Shown: positions 6,603 through 13,021 of the stretch, piece after piece
Layout: each line of letters begins with the position of its first letter
Position numbering within the stretch: the stretch's first letter is position 1
Made by a program: the position numbers and the translations under genes
Origin: an uncultured Collinsella sp.
Lineage (GTDB): Bacteria; Actinomycetota; Coriobacteriia; Coriobacteriales; Coriobacteriaceae
Direction: 5' to 3'
Length of the DNA stretch: 18,912 bases
Assembly (NCBI GenBank): GCA_902495155.1
Contig: CABUWD010000027.1
Span: 1 to 18,912 of the forward strand
Notes under the pieces: model-generated
Database searches by the model: none
Told to the model about the DNA's origin: nothing
Seen by the model: the letters and a program-made list of their open reading frames with translations, nothing else

Positions 6603-6688
6603 CCCTAAACACAAGGTAAGAGGGACTGGATTTACGCCTCCGCTACACTTCGGCTTCATATCCAGTCCCTCTTACCTTGTGTTTAGGG
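6603..6688. repeat. 29-bp perfect inverted repeat (candidate origin or transfer site structure)
   Basis: The arm 6603-6631 is the exact reverse complement of 6660-6688, with a 28-nt loop. It begins CCCTAAACAC and is by far the longest perfect stem in the element. Long stems of this kind are typical of single-strand or double-strand origins and of oriT regions; no nick-site match was recognised. It could also be a bidirectional terminator between the converging helicase and lipoprotein genes, but it lacks T-tracts. Confidence 0.72.
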
Positions 6689-6707
6689 AGCAAATTAATT
6701 TCTGTGG

Positions 6708-6725
6708 GCAGAGGGTTTCCTCTGC
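6708..6725 (-). terminator. Possible weak terminator of the lipoprotein gene
   Basis: A 7-bp hairpin GCAGAGG-GTTT-CCTCTGC lies about 100 bp after the lipoprotein stop. On the minus strand it is followed by CCACAGAAATTAATTT, not a clean T-tract. The 29-bp repeat further downstream may be the real stop. Confidence 0.3.
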
Positions 6726-6827
6726 AGAGCAGATTGGGAACAGGATGAGAATAAGTACTCAAATCAAAAAGGGCCGATAAGTCTTTTGGATGGTTGTGAC
6801 ATTTTAAGAGTAACGATGATACCTTGT

Positions 6828-7736
6828 TCAGTTCCCAGATGTATAGAGAACGTAATAGTCTTCGCCATCGTAGTTTTGGAGAGCGAGGACGATTGCGTTG
6901 TCCTTTGCCCTTGCAAAGAAATAAGCGGGACGTTCGTTTAATTCTTTGGTGAGATCGTTATTTGCTGCTTGGTTGAAGGCGGCGGTAAACTTTACCTCAG
7001 TATTGACAAGCGCTGTCTTTATCTTGCCGTTCTCGTCCTGAACTTTGATTTCTTTAGTCGGGATTTGATTCAGCTCGTATGTGTATTTGCGGGAAGAGTT
7101 ATTGATGTACAGATAGATGTACGTGGGAAGGTCGGTTGCTTCCTTGCGGCTAGCAACAAGGCTGGGGTGTGCTGAAGTTTGCATTTTAATCGGAGAGAAG
7201 AGCCATTCCTGAGGAAGGTCGGACTCTTCCAGCCTGAAGGGGTTATCTCCGCCGTACGTTTCCATGCTGTAGGATTTCTTCTTTTCATCCTTAATATAGG
7301 TATCAAGTTCCTTGTCGGCTTTTTTCAATGCCTTGTAGACTTTGTAGTAACCATCGGTATCAGAAGCATCCAGTGCGGCCTGCGCATCTGATTTTGCAGC
7401 TTCGATTTCTTTGGTATCGAACTGCTGGGCAAAATATGAACTCAGAATTTCTTGAGAATGGCTGATTTCCTTGGTGATTTCGCTATAGAGAAGTTGGTCG
7501 TAACGTTTGTTTGCGCTCTTCAGTTCATCGTAGTTCTCAACTTCTTTTTTAAGCTCTTTATCAAGGGAGTCATACTGCTTGTTCGCCGAGTCAATGGCAT
7601 CCTTTGATTCGATTGATACGGTTCCGATAGAGTCAATGGACTTCATCGTTGCAGACACCGAAGGGTCGGTGCATCCAGTGACGCTTAAAGCTAGGGTAAG
7701 CCCCACAACCGCGGCAAGGGGAGCAGATTGTTTCAT
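6828..7736 (-). CDS. Lipoprotein, function unknown
   Basis: The predicted product has 302 aa. The N-terminus MKQSAPLAAVVGLTLALSVTGC is a type II signal peptide with the lipobox VTGC (Cys22), so the mature protein is anchored outside the membrane. Residues from about 30 to 155 are rich in Lys, Glu, Asp and Ser and look like a helical or coiled-coil stalk. The C-terminal part (from about 180) is probably a beta-rich domain ending YYVLYTSGN. I recognise no enzyme motif. The ATG at 7736 is chosen because GGAGGAAGGA lies just upstream; an earlier GTG would place that site inside the gene. It is transcribed alone behind leader RNA copy 2. It shares the leader type but no obvious sequence with the other exported protein. 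A surface role for the element (attachment, exclusion, phage blocking) is a guess. Confidence 0.82.
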   Translation of the reverse strand: MKQSAPLAAVVGLTLALSVTGCTDPSVSATMKSIDSIGTVSIESKDAIDSANKQYDSLDKELKKEVENYDELKSANKRYDQLLYSEITKEISHSQEILSSYFAQQFDTKEIEAAKSDAQAALDASDTDGYYKVYKALKKADKELDTYIKDEKKKSYSMETYGGDNPFRLEESDLPQEWLFSPIKMQTSAHPSLVASRKEATDLPTYIYLYINNSSRKYTYELNQIPTKEIKVQDENGKIKTALVNTEVKFTAAFNQAANNDLTKELNERPAYFFARAKDNAIVLALQNYDGEDYYVLYTSGN

Positions 7737-7746
7737 GGTGTGCGTT

Positions 7747-7780
7747 CCTTCCTCCGACACTTGGTAAACGTTGTGGAAGG
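7747..7780 (-). promoter_or_regulatory. Shine-Dalgarno-sequestering stem
   Basis: In the minus-strand transcript CCUUCC (7780-7775), within CCUCCUUCCAC, can pair with GGAAGG (7752-7747) of the ribosome binding site GGAGGAAGG. It mirrors the stem at 3433-3472 before the other exported-protein gene. Confidence 0.55.
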
Positions 7781-7816
7781 AGGCTCATCCGAAGAGCGCA
7801 ATGTGTAGCACGAAAA

Positions 7817-7969
7817 GGAGGAGTATCCACCCACAGTTGCTACACAGCTCCGAGCGCCTCGCAATAGCACGAACCAGCAAGGAGAAAGGGCAAATACCCC
7901 TCCTTGTCGCTGGTTGAGTGTCTTCAGTTGTGAAGCGCGAGCATTAAAAAATGCTAGAGCTGTGTAGCA
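7817..7969 (-). ncRNA. Structured leader RNA, copy 2 (candidate cis-regulatory RNA)
   Basis: On the minus strand, P1 is UGCUACACAGCUC (7969-7957) with GAGCUGUGUAGCA (7850-7838), 13 perfect pairs. P2 is AGCAUU-UUUU-AAUGCU (7955-7940). P3 is GCGCUUC/GAGGCGC (7938-7932 with 7860-7854). P4 is a two-part stem, AACCAGC and CAAGGAG with partners, spanning 7915-7872. ACUGUGG and a short hairpin with a UAC loop follow (to 7817). Shared unpaired or boundary bases with copy 1 include GCUUCACAA, the GCGA bulge in P4 and ACUGUGG. Confidence 0.72.
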
Positions 7970-7975
7970 GGTACA

Positions 7976-7984
7976 ACTCTAGCA
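7976..7984 (-). promoter_or_regulatory. Extended -10 promoter for leader RNA copy 2
   Basis: TGCTAGAGT on the minus strand (TGn plus TAGAGT) ends exactly 6 nt before helix P1, the same spacing as in copy 1. The -35 region is weak. Confidence 0.5.
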
Positions 7985-8084
7985 TGCTGATAAGCCATTT
8001 AATCTACTGACCTGTTGAACGGTCGAAAAAGTAGGCTGTTGTGAAAAGCGGAACCATCTGGCCTGTCGTGCCTGAGCCTCTATG
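7985..8084. other. Right-end non-coding segment of the element
   Basis: No gene is seen. The segment lies between the leader RNA promoter and the right integrase arm site. It contains a short dyad, GACC/GGTC, around 8010-8025, with no evident role. Confidence 0.4.
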
Positions 8085-8102
8085 AGTAGTAAAAAGGTAG
8101 TA
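8085..8102. other. Integrase arm-type binding site, right end
   Basis: AGTAGTAAAAAGGTAGTA differs from the left-end site at 571-588 by one base and has the same orientation, with two GTAGTA units 11 bp apart. It lies 48 bp from the attR core. GAGTAGTAAA at 8084-8093 matches the start of the Tn916 integrase arm site as I recall it. Confidence 0.65.
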
Positions 8103-8144
8103 GACCAGATGATTTGAATGGTTAATACGCCTGATAATCAGCGG

Positions 8145-8198
8145 TTACCTCGTCGAGCGGCAGATGTTCCCATGGCAGATAAAAAGAATGCGTCGCAT
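8145..8198 (-). pseudogene. Displaced native 5' end of the tyrosine phosphatase gene
   Basis: The fragment reads MRRILFICHGNICRSTR and then stops at a TAA inside the element. It keeps the complete P-loop. It is preceded by AAAGGAAG at good spacing and starts 33 bp after the AAA+ ATPase stop on the same strand, so the native phosphatase gene probably formed an operon with that ATPase before insertion. The insertion separated the gene body from its native ribosome binding site and promoter. Confidence 0.88.
8150..8159. other. attR core candidate
   Basis: TCGTCGAGCG is identical to 284-293. To its right the native phosphatase 5' end continues to the start codon at 8198; to its left the sequence is element DNA without similarity to the phosphatase gene. 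Confidence 0.7.
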
Positions 8199-8231
8199 GA
8201 GCGGCTTCCTTTCTAGGCGGTCGCGCAGGGC

Positions 8232-9602
8232 TTACAGACTGCTCTTGAGGCAGTTTGCTCCAATAAAGCCCGCTGCGTACAAGGGGAGGTGGCGCAGCTC
8301 GCGCCCGTCATCGGTTTCGCTGCGGGAAAAATTGTTCTCGGACAAAATGTAGGCATATGGCGATCGGGCTTTGTCCATAAACGACCCGAGGGTTCTCGCG
8401 CGCACGTTACGTGCGGACTTTACTTCGACGGGCACAATTTCCATACGGTCGGTCTGAAGTAAAAAATCGAGCTCGCCGGTCGTCTTCCAAGACGACGGCG
8501 GCACCCAGTAATACGTCTGCAAGCTATTGCCCGAAAACGCTTGCATGACCGAGTTTTCCGCCAGGGCGCCTCGGAAATCGGAAGATAGCGCTATGGCGGA
8601 ATCCTCTTTGAGGTCGAGCCAGAGCCGCGGGTTGATGCCGAGTTTGTAGAACATGAGGCCGGTATCGAGAAGATAGACCTTAAAGAAACTTCCATCTTCG
8701 TCGTCGAAGGGAACGAGGGGAGGCTCGATGCCTTCGGTCAGGTTGTTGACCGATATGATGCCGGCGCCTTCGAGCCAGTCGAGCGGCTCGATAAGCTTGG
8801 CGCGACGGCCTCCGCGTTCGACCTCGGAGTACTTGAATTTTTTTGTGGACGATCTCAGCAGCTGGGACGGAATGGAGCGCCAGACCTTGCGCGCCGCCAC
8901 GCCGCTGATCCCGTTTTCGGGGTCGGTCATATCAGCGGTATAGGTCTCGTCGATTTCGCGCTGCTCGACGCGCGCATCCTCGATGGATAACGTCTTGCGA
9001 TATGCGTTGACGGCGGCGGGCATGCCGCCCACGATCTGGTATCGATGAAACAGGCTGAGCGCGGCTTGGTGCACGGCGTAGGTCTCGAGCGTGCCGGCGT
9101 GGGTACGAATGGCATTGACCATCTGCTCCTCGTCGAGCGCCCAGAGAAACTCCTCGAACGACATAGGATGCATGGTCTCTTGACGAACGCCGCTGGGAAA
9201 AGGCAACTTGCGCTTGCGCGTGGCGACGCCGAGCTGACTGCCGGTCGCGCATATGCGCCAGCCCGAACCCGAAAAAAAGCGAAGCGAGTTGAGCGCCCGT
9301 TCGCAGAGCTGCACCTCGTCAAACAGGATGAAGGCGGTTTCTTTGCGAATGGGGGTGCGTTTATAGTCTGAGATTCGCGCCACGATGGCGTCAACGTCGT
9401 CGGTGGGACAGTCGAACAGCGGAGCGATCAGCTCAAGATCGGTCTGAAAGTCGAGTTTGACAAACGCATCGCCGGCGATCCGTCTGCCGATTTCCTCGGC
9501 AACGTACGTTTTGCCTACGCGTCGCGCACCACGGATGAGGAGGGGGCGCGACGCGTCCTTTGTCGCCCATGATTCGATAACGGATTCGATTGATCTGCGC
9601 AT
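8232..9602 (-). CDS. AAA+ ATPase with C-terminal DUF4143 (nuclease-like) domain
   Basis: The product has 456 aa, normal for this family. Residues 1-200 form the ATPase domain: Walker A GARRVGKT (25-32), Walker B FILFDEVQ (91-98) and a sensor region at CATGSQ (118-123). Residues from about 210 link to DUF4143, which has Glu350 (ALAEN), GELDF (376-380) and EVK (393-395); this spacing resembles the PD-(D/E)xK nuclease core. The family is abundant in gut bacteria, often acquired laterally, and its cellular role is not well defined; toxin or defence-like roles have been suggested. The start at 9602 has GGAAAGG upstream. Nested inverted repeats at 9617-9711 lie immediately before it and may control it. 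Confidence 0.92.
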   Translation of the reverse strand: MRRSIESVIESWATKDASRPLLIRGARRVGKTYVAEEIGRRIAGDAFVKLDFQTDLELIAPLFDCPTDDVDAIVARISDYKRTPIRKETAFILFDEVQLCERALNSLRFFSGSGWRICATGSQLGVATRKRKLPFPSGVRQETMHPMSFEEFLWALDEEQMVNAIRTHAGTLETYAVHQAALSLFHRYQIVGGMPAAVNAYRKTLSIEDARVEQREIDETYTADMTDPENGISGVAARKVWRSIPSQLLRSSTKKFKYSEVERGGRRAKLIEPLDWLEGAGIISVNNLTEGIEPPLVPFDDEDGSFFKVYLLDTGLMFYKLGINPRLWLDLKEDSAIALSSDFRGALAENSVMQAFSGNSLQTYYWVPPSSWKTTGELDFLLQTDRMEIVPVEVKSARNVRARTLGSFMDKARSPYAYILSENNFSRSETDDGRELRHLPLYAAGFIGANCLKSSL

Positions 9603-9616
9603 GGGGCCGCCTTTCC

Positions 9617-9711
9617 AATTTCGTGTACTTCAGATACATAGTTTAGTACGATTTCATGTACTTGGAATACACGAAATAGTAGAAAAGTGTGTATCTGAAG
9701 TACCCGAAATT
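9617..9711. repeat. Nested inverted repeats upstream of the AAA+ ATPase gene
   Basis: A motif close to AATTTCGTGTACTTCAGATA occurs four times in alternating orientation. The outer pair 9617-9638 and 9690-9711 (22 nt, one mismatch) encloses an inner imperfect palindrome at 9651-9677. The position just before the start codon suggests an operator. A mobile-repeat origin is the alternative. Confidence 0.65.
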
Positions 9712-9797
9712 GCACTACTGGAGCTTGCAGGCGGATAAACACTACTCGTATGGGACGGTTTTCACCGGTTGCTCGCCACCTTGGGCTATGTTCGCCC

Positions 9798-11051
9798 CTA
9801 TGCCTGCATCCGGGGCTGTGCTGATTGACGACGGCGCTCCCAGCGAGCCAACTTAATCGTCACCAGCGTGAGCGCCCAGGCCACAAGCGAGAACACGGCA
9901 CCGACCGCGCCTACATATGCAATGCCAACTCCGCTTACCACGGCGCCGCCCACTGCGGTGCCAAACGAGATGCCGACGTTAAACGCCATGGGCTCAACCG
10001 AACTTGCGAGTACCATCGACTTGGGGTGGCGGCTGCGTGCCACATCCATAAAGTGTGTGATGCACGACACCGAGAACAGGTACATGAGCAGCGCCAAGCT
10101 AAAGACAAAGACCAGCGCGAGCGGCATGGTGCCGCCCAAAGCAAACAGCCCGAGTAACGCCGCAGCCTGCAGCACAAACGTCACAAGCAGCGCCTTCATG
10201 CCAAAGCGCGCATCGATCCACCCGCCCAGGATGTTCGAGATCAGGCAGAACACGCCGTAGGCCATGAGCGTGGTGCTGGCTTCGACCGTGCCCATGCCCA
10301 GCACCTGCTCAAGATAAGGCGTCACGTAGCCGTAGAACACATAGACCGAGCCCACGCCAAACAAAAAGATGAGCATGCCGGTGATGATGCTCGGCTCGCG
10401 TAGCAGACCCGCCTGCTCGCGAAAGGTGGCAGGCTCGTCGGTTTGCCCGGCGCGCGGCATAAACGCCACGAGCGCTCCGCAGATCAAAACGGCAAAGGTC
10501 AGCGTGCCGTACATGGCCACGTGCCAATCGAGCGTGTCGGCCACAAACTTGCCGATCGAAGTCACAAAGACCATCGCCACGGAAAACGCACCATATACCA
10601 CCGAGATGGCAAGCGAAGTTTGCTGCGGGGACAGCAGCTCGGGGATGTACGTCACGCCCACGGCGAGCAGTGCGCCCGAGACGGAGCCCAGGATGATGCG
10701 CGAGATGAACAGCACCTGGAAGTTGGGCGTCAACGCCATGACCAGGTTGCCGAGCACAAAGACGATGCTGTAGCACACGAGCAGCTGGTAGCGGCGAAAA
10801 CGCCCCGTGCTGAGCGCGAGCACCGGCGTCGCGATAGCGTAGACCAGTGCGAACACGCTAATAAGTTGGCCTGCGGTGGCAAGCGATACGCCGAGTTCCG
10901 TTGCCAAGTCACTTTCGATGCCGATGACCACGAACTCGGAGCAGCCGAGCGAGAATCCCAACAGCACGAGCAGCGCCAGGCAGAGCTTGGTGCGCGCGGG
11001 GGAGAGCGCGGCGGCGGTTGACTTACTTTTAGGCGTGGTTGCGGCGGTCAA
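9798..11051 (-). CDS. MFS transporter, DHA1 type (AraJ-like efflux permease)
   Basis: The product has about 417 aa with 12 predicted membrane segments, matching the drug:H+ antiporter-1 / sugar efflux type of the major facilitator superfamily. The first segment runs through CLALLVLLGFSLGCSEFVVIGI, followed by DLATELGVSLATAGQLIS and the loop motif with GRFRRYQ, typical of AraJ and related exporters. The substrate is unknown. The TTG start at 11051 is chosen because TTGGAG lies 8 nt before it; a GTG at 11060 directly abuts that site. Longer upstream reading would run antisense through the isomerase gene and is rejected. It is divergent from the isomerase gene, with a short palindrome-bearing gap between them. 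Confidence 0.88.
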   Translation of the reverse strand: MTAATTPKSKSTAAALSPARTKLCLALLVLLGFSLGCSEFVVIGIESDLATELGVSLATAGQLISVFALVYAIATPVLALSTGRFRRYQLLVCYSIVFVLGNLVMALTPNFQVLFISRIILGSVSGALLAVGVTYIPELLSPQQTSLAISVVYGAFSVAMVFVTSIGKFVADTLDWHVAMYGTLTFAVLICGALVAFMPRAGQTDEPATFREQAGLLREPSIITGMLIFLFGVGSVYVFYGYVTPYLEQVLGMGTVEASTTLMAYGVFCLISNILGGWIDARFGMKALLVTFVLQAAALLGLFALGGTMPLALVFVFSLALLMYLFSVSCITHFMDVARSRHPKSMVLASSVEPMAFNVGISFGTAVGGAVVSGVGIAYVGAVGAVFSLVAWALTLVTIKLARWERRRQSAQPRMQA

Positions 11052-11110
11052 GGTTGTCACTCCAATGTCGCATGAATAAGCGGGATTCAATCCCTGCAAC
11101 TCTAACAGAA

Positions 11111-11139
11111 TGTGACGAAGGGGCAGTCCCTTTGTCACA
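11111..11139. repeat. Imperfect palindrome of the TGTGACAAAGGGAC family
   Basis: TGTGACGAAGGGG pairs with the reverse complement GTCCCTTTGTCACA across a two-base centre. A perfect relative lies at 11855-11885 and a half copy inside the mobile element at 394-407. It sits between the divergent MFS and isomerase genes. Confidence 0.7.
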
Positions 11140-11212
11140 TGGAAAGCTTGCCTGTATAGTCGCAATACAGGTGAAGATGGTCTCAGGTACATTGCGGGCG
11201 ACAGGAGATCCC

Positions 11213-11860
11213 ATGGGTATGCACACGACAAAGGTTGCAGTGGGCGAGGGCAAGTTTGCGCTTGAGGAGGCCGCAGCCCGCATTCTGCGCGCCGGCTGGG
11301 ATGAGGGCGGCGCAGGCGCCGAGGTTGTGGGGGTCGATGCCGCGACCGGCGAGGCGCTTGGTCCCGTCGACCGCATCGAGGCCCATACCGGCGAGGGCAT
11401 TTTGCATCAAGCATTTCTGACGCTTTTGGTCGAGGGCCAGGGCGAAGACGCGCGCCTGCTGCTCTGTCGCCGCAGTCCGCTCAAGCGACTGTGGGGCGGG
11501 GTGCTGGCCGATAGCTGTGCCGGCCATCCGCTCTCCGGGGAAGACGTCGCGGCCGCCACGGCGCGCCGCATCAACGAAGAGCTCGGCATTACGCGCGAGC
11601 CCGATCAGCTCAAGCACCTCGGTCACGTGGTGTACCGCGAGGACCACGGTGACGGTCGCTGCGAGTGCGAATGGTGCGAGGTCTACCTCGCCCATGTTGA
11701 GCCCGGCGAGCTGCATATCAACCGGGAGGAGATCTCGGAAGTGCGTCCGGTGGCCCCGTCCGAGCTCGACGGCTACCTGCAGGGTCACCCCGAGCAGCTG
11801 GCCCCCTGGCTCCGCGAGGCTCTCAGCGACCCATCCATCCGTACGGCCCTCGCTATGTGA
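11213..11860 (+). CDS. Type 1 isopentenyl-diphosphate isomerase-like Nudix protein
   Basis: The 215-aa product has the Idi layout. It has AHTGEGILHQAF (58-68), then LLLCRRSPLKRLWGGVLADS, then the Nudix box GHPLSGE...ARRINEELGI (104-126), and ECEWCEVYLA, which aligns with the NEVCPVF region of E. coli Idi (Glu153 for Glu116). Type 1 Idi interconverts IPP and DMAPP in isoprenoid synthesis. However, the usual catalytic cysteine in NS-x-CGHP appears to be Ala103 here (DSCAGHP), with a cysteine one position earlier (Cys102). Function as an isomerase is therefore uncertain; another Nudix hydrolase activity is possible. About 40-60 extra residues precede the core. The start at 11213 follows AGGAG by 5 nt; ATG at 11219 is the alternative. 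The stop codon lies inside the palindrome at 11855-11885. Confidence 0.85.
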   Translation: MGMHTTKVAVGEGKFALEEAAARILRAGWDEGGAGAEVVGVDAATGEALGPVDRIEAHTGEGILHQAFLTLLVEGQGEDARLLLCRRSPLKRLWGGVLADSCAGHPLSGEDVAAATARRINEELGITREPDQLKHLGHVVYREDHGDGRCECEWCEVYLAHVEPGELHINREEISEVRPVAPSELDGYLQGHPEQLAPWLREALSDPSIRTALAM

Positions 11861-11885
11861 CAAAGGGACAGTCCCTTTGTCACAT
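11855..11885. repeat. Perfect 31-nt palindrome overlapping the isomerase stop codon
   Basis: ATGTGACAAAGGGAC (11855-11869) pairs with GTCCCTTTGTCACAT (11871-11885) around one central base. The TGA stop of the isomerase gene is inside the left arm. No T-tract follows, so it looks like a dispersed intergenic repeat rather than a terminator. Confidence 0.85.
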
Positions 11886-11887
11886 CC

Positions 11888-11952
11888 AAACCGTCACAAC
11901 ATTCGGCGAAAATCTCGAAATCGAGGAAAAGCGTCGAATGTTGTGACGGTTT
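11888..11952 (+). terminator. Long nested stem, probable terminator or REP-like repeat
   Basis: An 18-bp perfect stem (11888-11905 with 11935-11952) begins AAACCGTCACAACATTCG. It encloses a small hairpin CTCG-AAAT-CGAG. TTTTC follows the right arm, so it could stop transcription from the isomerase gene. Its length and its position next to another palindrome also fit an intergenic repeat family. Confidence 0.6.
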
Positions 11953-12038
11953 TCGTGTCCGGCGCGGGTGAGCTTCGGTGCCGTCTGGGGGTATAAGACT
12001 AGCGAGTGTTTATTTGCGAGGCCTAAGGGGCGCCCCGT

Positions 12039-12908
12039 ATGGATATCGATAACTTTGAATGGTGGTATAGCGAGGGTGAGGCTCCGGACGAGGGGTGGGA
12101 CGAGCCCGCGCCGCGTGACGTGTCGAGCGACGAGGACGAGACCGGCAACGACGTCGCCGCCGACTCGGACGCCGCCCTCGACCCTGTCGAGCCCCTGACC
12201 TTCGAACAAGCTTGGGCCCAGGCCGAGGCAGACGAGGCCAAGGCCGACGCTACGGCCACGCTCGGCGAGCCAGCCGACATGTCGATCTCGCCGGCAAAGA
12301 CCCCGCAGCCGCGTCACACCATCGATCCCGACAGCACGGCATCCTTCAGTATTCTCGACGTGCCCTCGCAGGGCGCTCAGGCGCCCGCACCCACACGTCG
12401 CCCCAATCTGTCTCGCGAGGAAGATGCAGGACGTCGCTCTCCGCTTGGCCCCATCCTTATCGCCTTCATGGCCGGCGTTATCGCATGCTCGGTAATTGGA
12501 AACGTCTGGAGCCATGTCGAGCAGCAGCGAAAAGACGCCGCCAGGGTCGAGATGTCTATCGAGCAATCGCTCGGCCGCACGCGCTCGGTACATGTGTCGG
12601 TCGAGGTCAAGGACGGCGCGACGTGGGACACCGCGCGCGGCGACAGCCAAATGCTCATCCATATCGTGGGGCGCACGCTCAAAGGGCAGACGATTGACGA
12701 GTATCAATACGTCAATTCCGCTGGTGACGGCATCGAACTTAAGCCCGGCGACTACGAGCTCACCGTCGATGAACCGCCCGTCGCCACCGACGGCACGCGC
12801 TTCCGTGCCTCAAAGCGCATGGTTCCCGTGAGCTTTAACTCGCAGGCGCCCGATACGGTCGATAGCACTCCGCAGGGCGGGTTTGACCTTTACGTAGATA
12901 CCCAGTAG
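12039..12908 (+). CDS. Single-pass membrane protein with acidic cytoplasmic N-terminus, function unknown
   Basis: The product has 289 aa. Residues 1-130 are acidic, low in complexity and proline/alanine-rich. One membrane segment occupies about 136-155 (SPLGPILIAFMAGVIACSVI), preceded by arginines, so the N-terminus is likely inside the cell. The outer part (about 160-289) is probably a beta domain; LKPGDYELTVDEPP resembles carboxypeptidase-regulatory or Ig-like strands. I recognise no named family. An AAGGGG ribosome binding site lies upstream. The gene stands alone, between the repeats at 11855-11952 and the epimerase gene. The start is the first ATG in frame after that site. Confidence 0.78.
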   Translation: MDIDNFEWWYSEGEAPDEGWDEPAPRDVSSDEDETGNDVAADSDAALDPVEPLTFEQAWAQAEADEAKADATATLGEPADMSISPAKTPQPRHTIDPDSTASFSILDVPSQGAQAPAPTRRPNLSREEDAGRRSPLGPILIAFMAGVIACSVIGNVWSHVEQQRKDAARVEMSIEQSLGRTRSVHVSVEVKDGATWDTARGDSQMLIHIVGRTLKGQTIDEYQYVNSAGDGIELKPGDYELTVDEPPVATDGTRFRASKRMVPVSFNSQAPDTVDSTPQGGFDLYVDTQ

Positions 12909-13021
12909 GCGCTCGCCGCTCATTCCGCTATGGCTACTCAATAATCGCCTGCCGTCCCGTCCAGCCGCCAAGAGTGGGACAATAGCCCTCGACACTATTG
13001 TTTACTTTTGGAGGAAGTAGC

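Larger units (their letters stand above)
284..8159. mobile_element. Integrative element (~7.87 kb) inserted in the tyrosine phosphatase gene
   Basis: The boundaries come from a near-duplicate of the phosphatase 5' coding sequence at 284-332 and 8150-8198 (constant offset 7866). The interior is visibly AT-richer than the flanks. It encodes a Tn916-type integrase, a serine resolvase, a helicase-like ATPase and two exported proteins, with candidate integrase arm sites at both ends. No relaxase, coupling protein, Rep protein, phage structural gene or recognisable excisionase is present. The element therefore looks mobilisable or a small integrative plasmid rather than self-conjugative. It restores the target gene's reading frame by carrying a substitute 5' end, as many site-specific elements do. 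That it can still excise is inference. Confidence 0.88.

Noticed and set aside
9798..11414. A 538-codon reading for the MFS gene beginning at 11414
   Set aside because: The first ~120 codons are antisense to the Nudix gene, very rich in Arg and Pro, and not membrane-like; the MFS protein begins at a TTG (11051) or GTG (11060) near a ribosome binding site.
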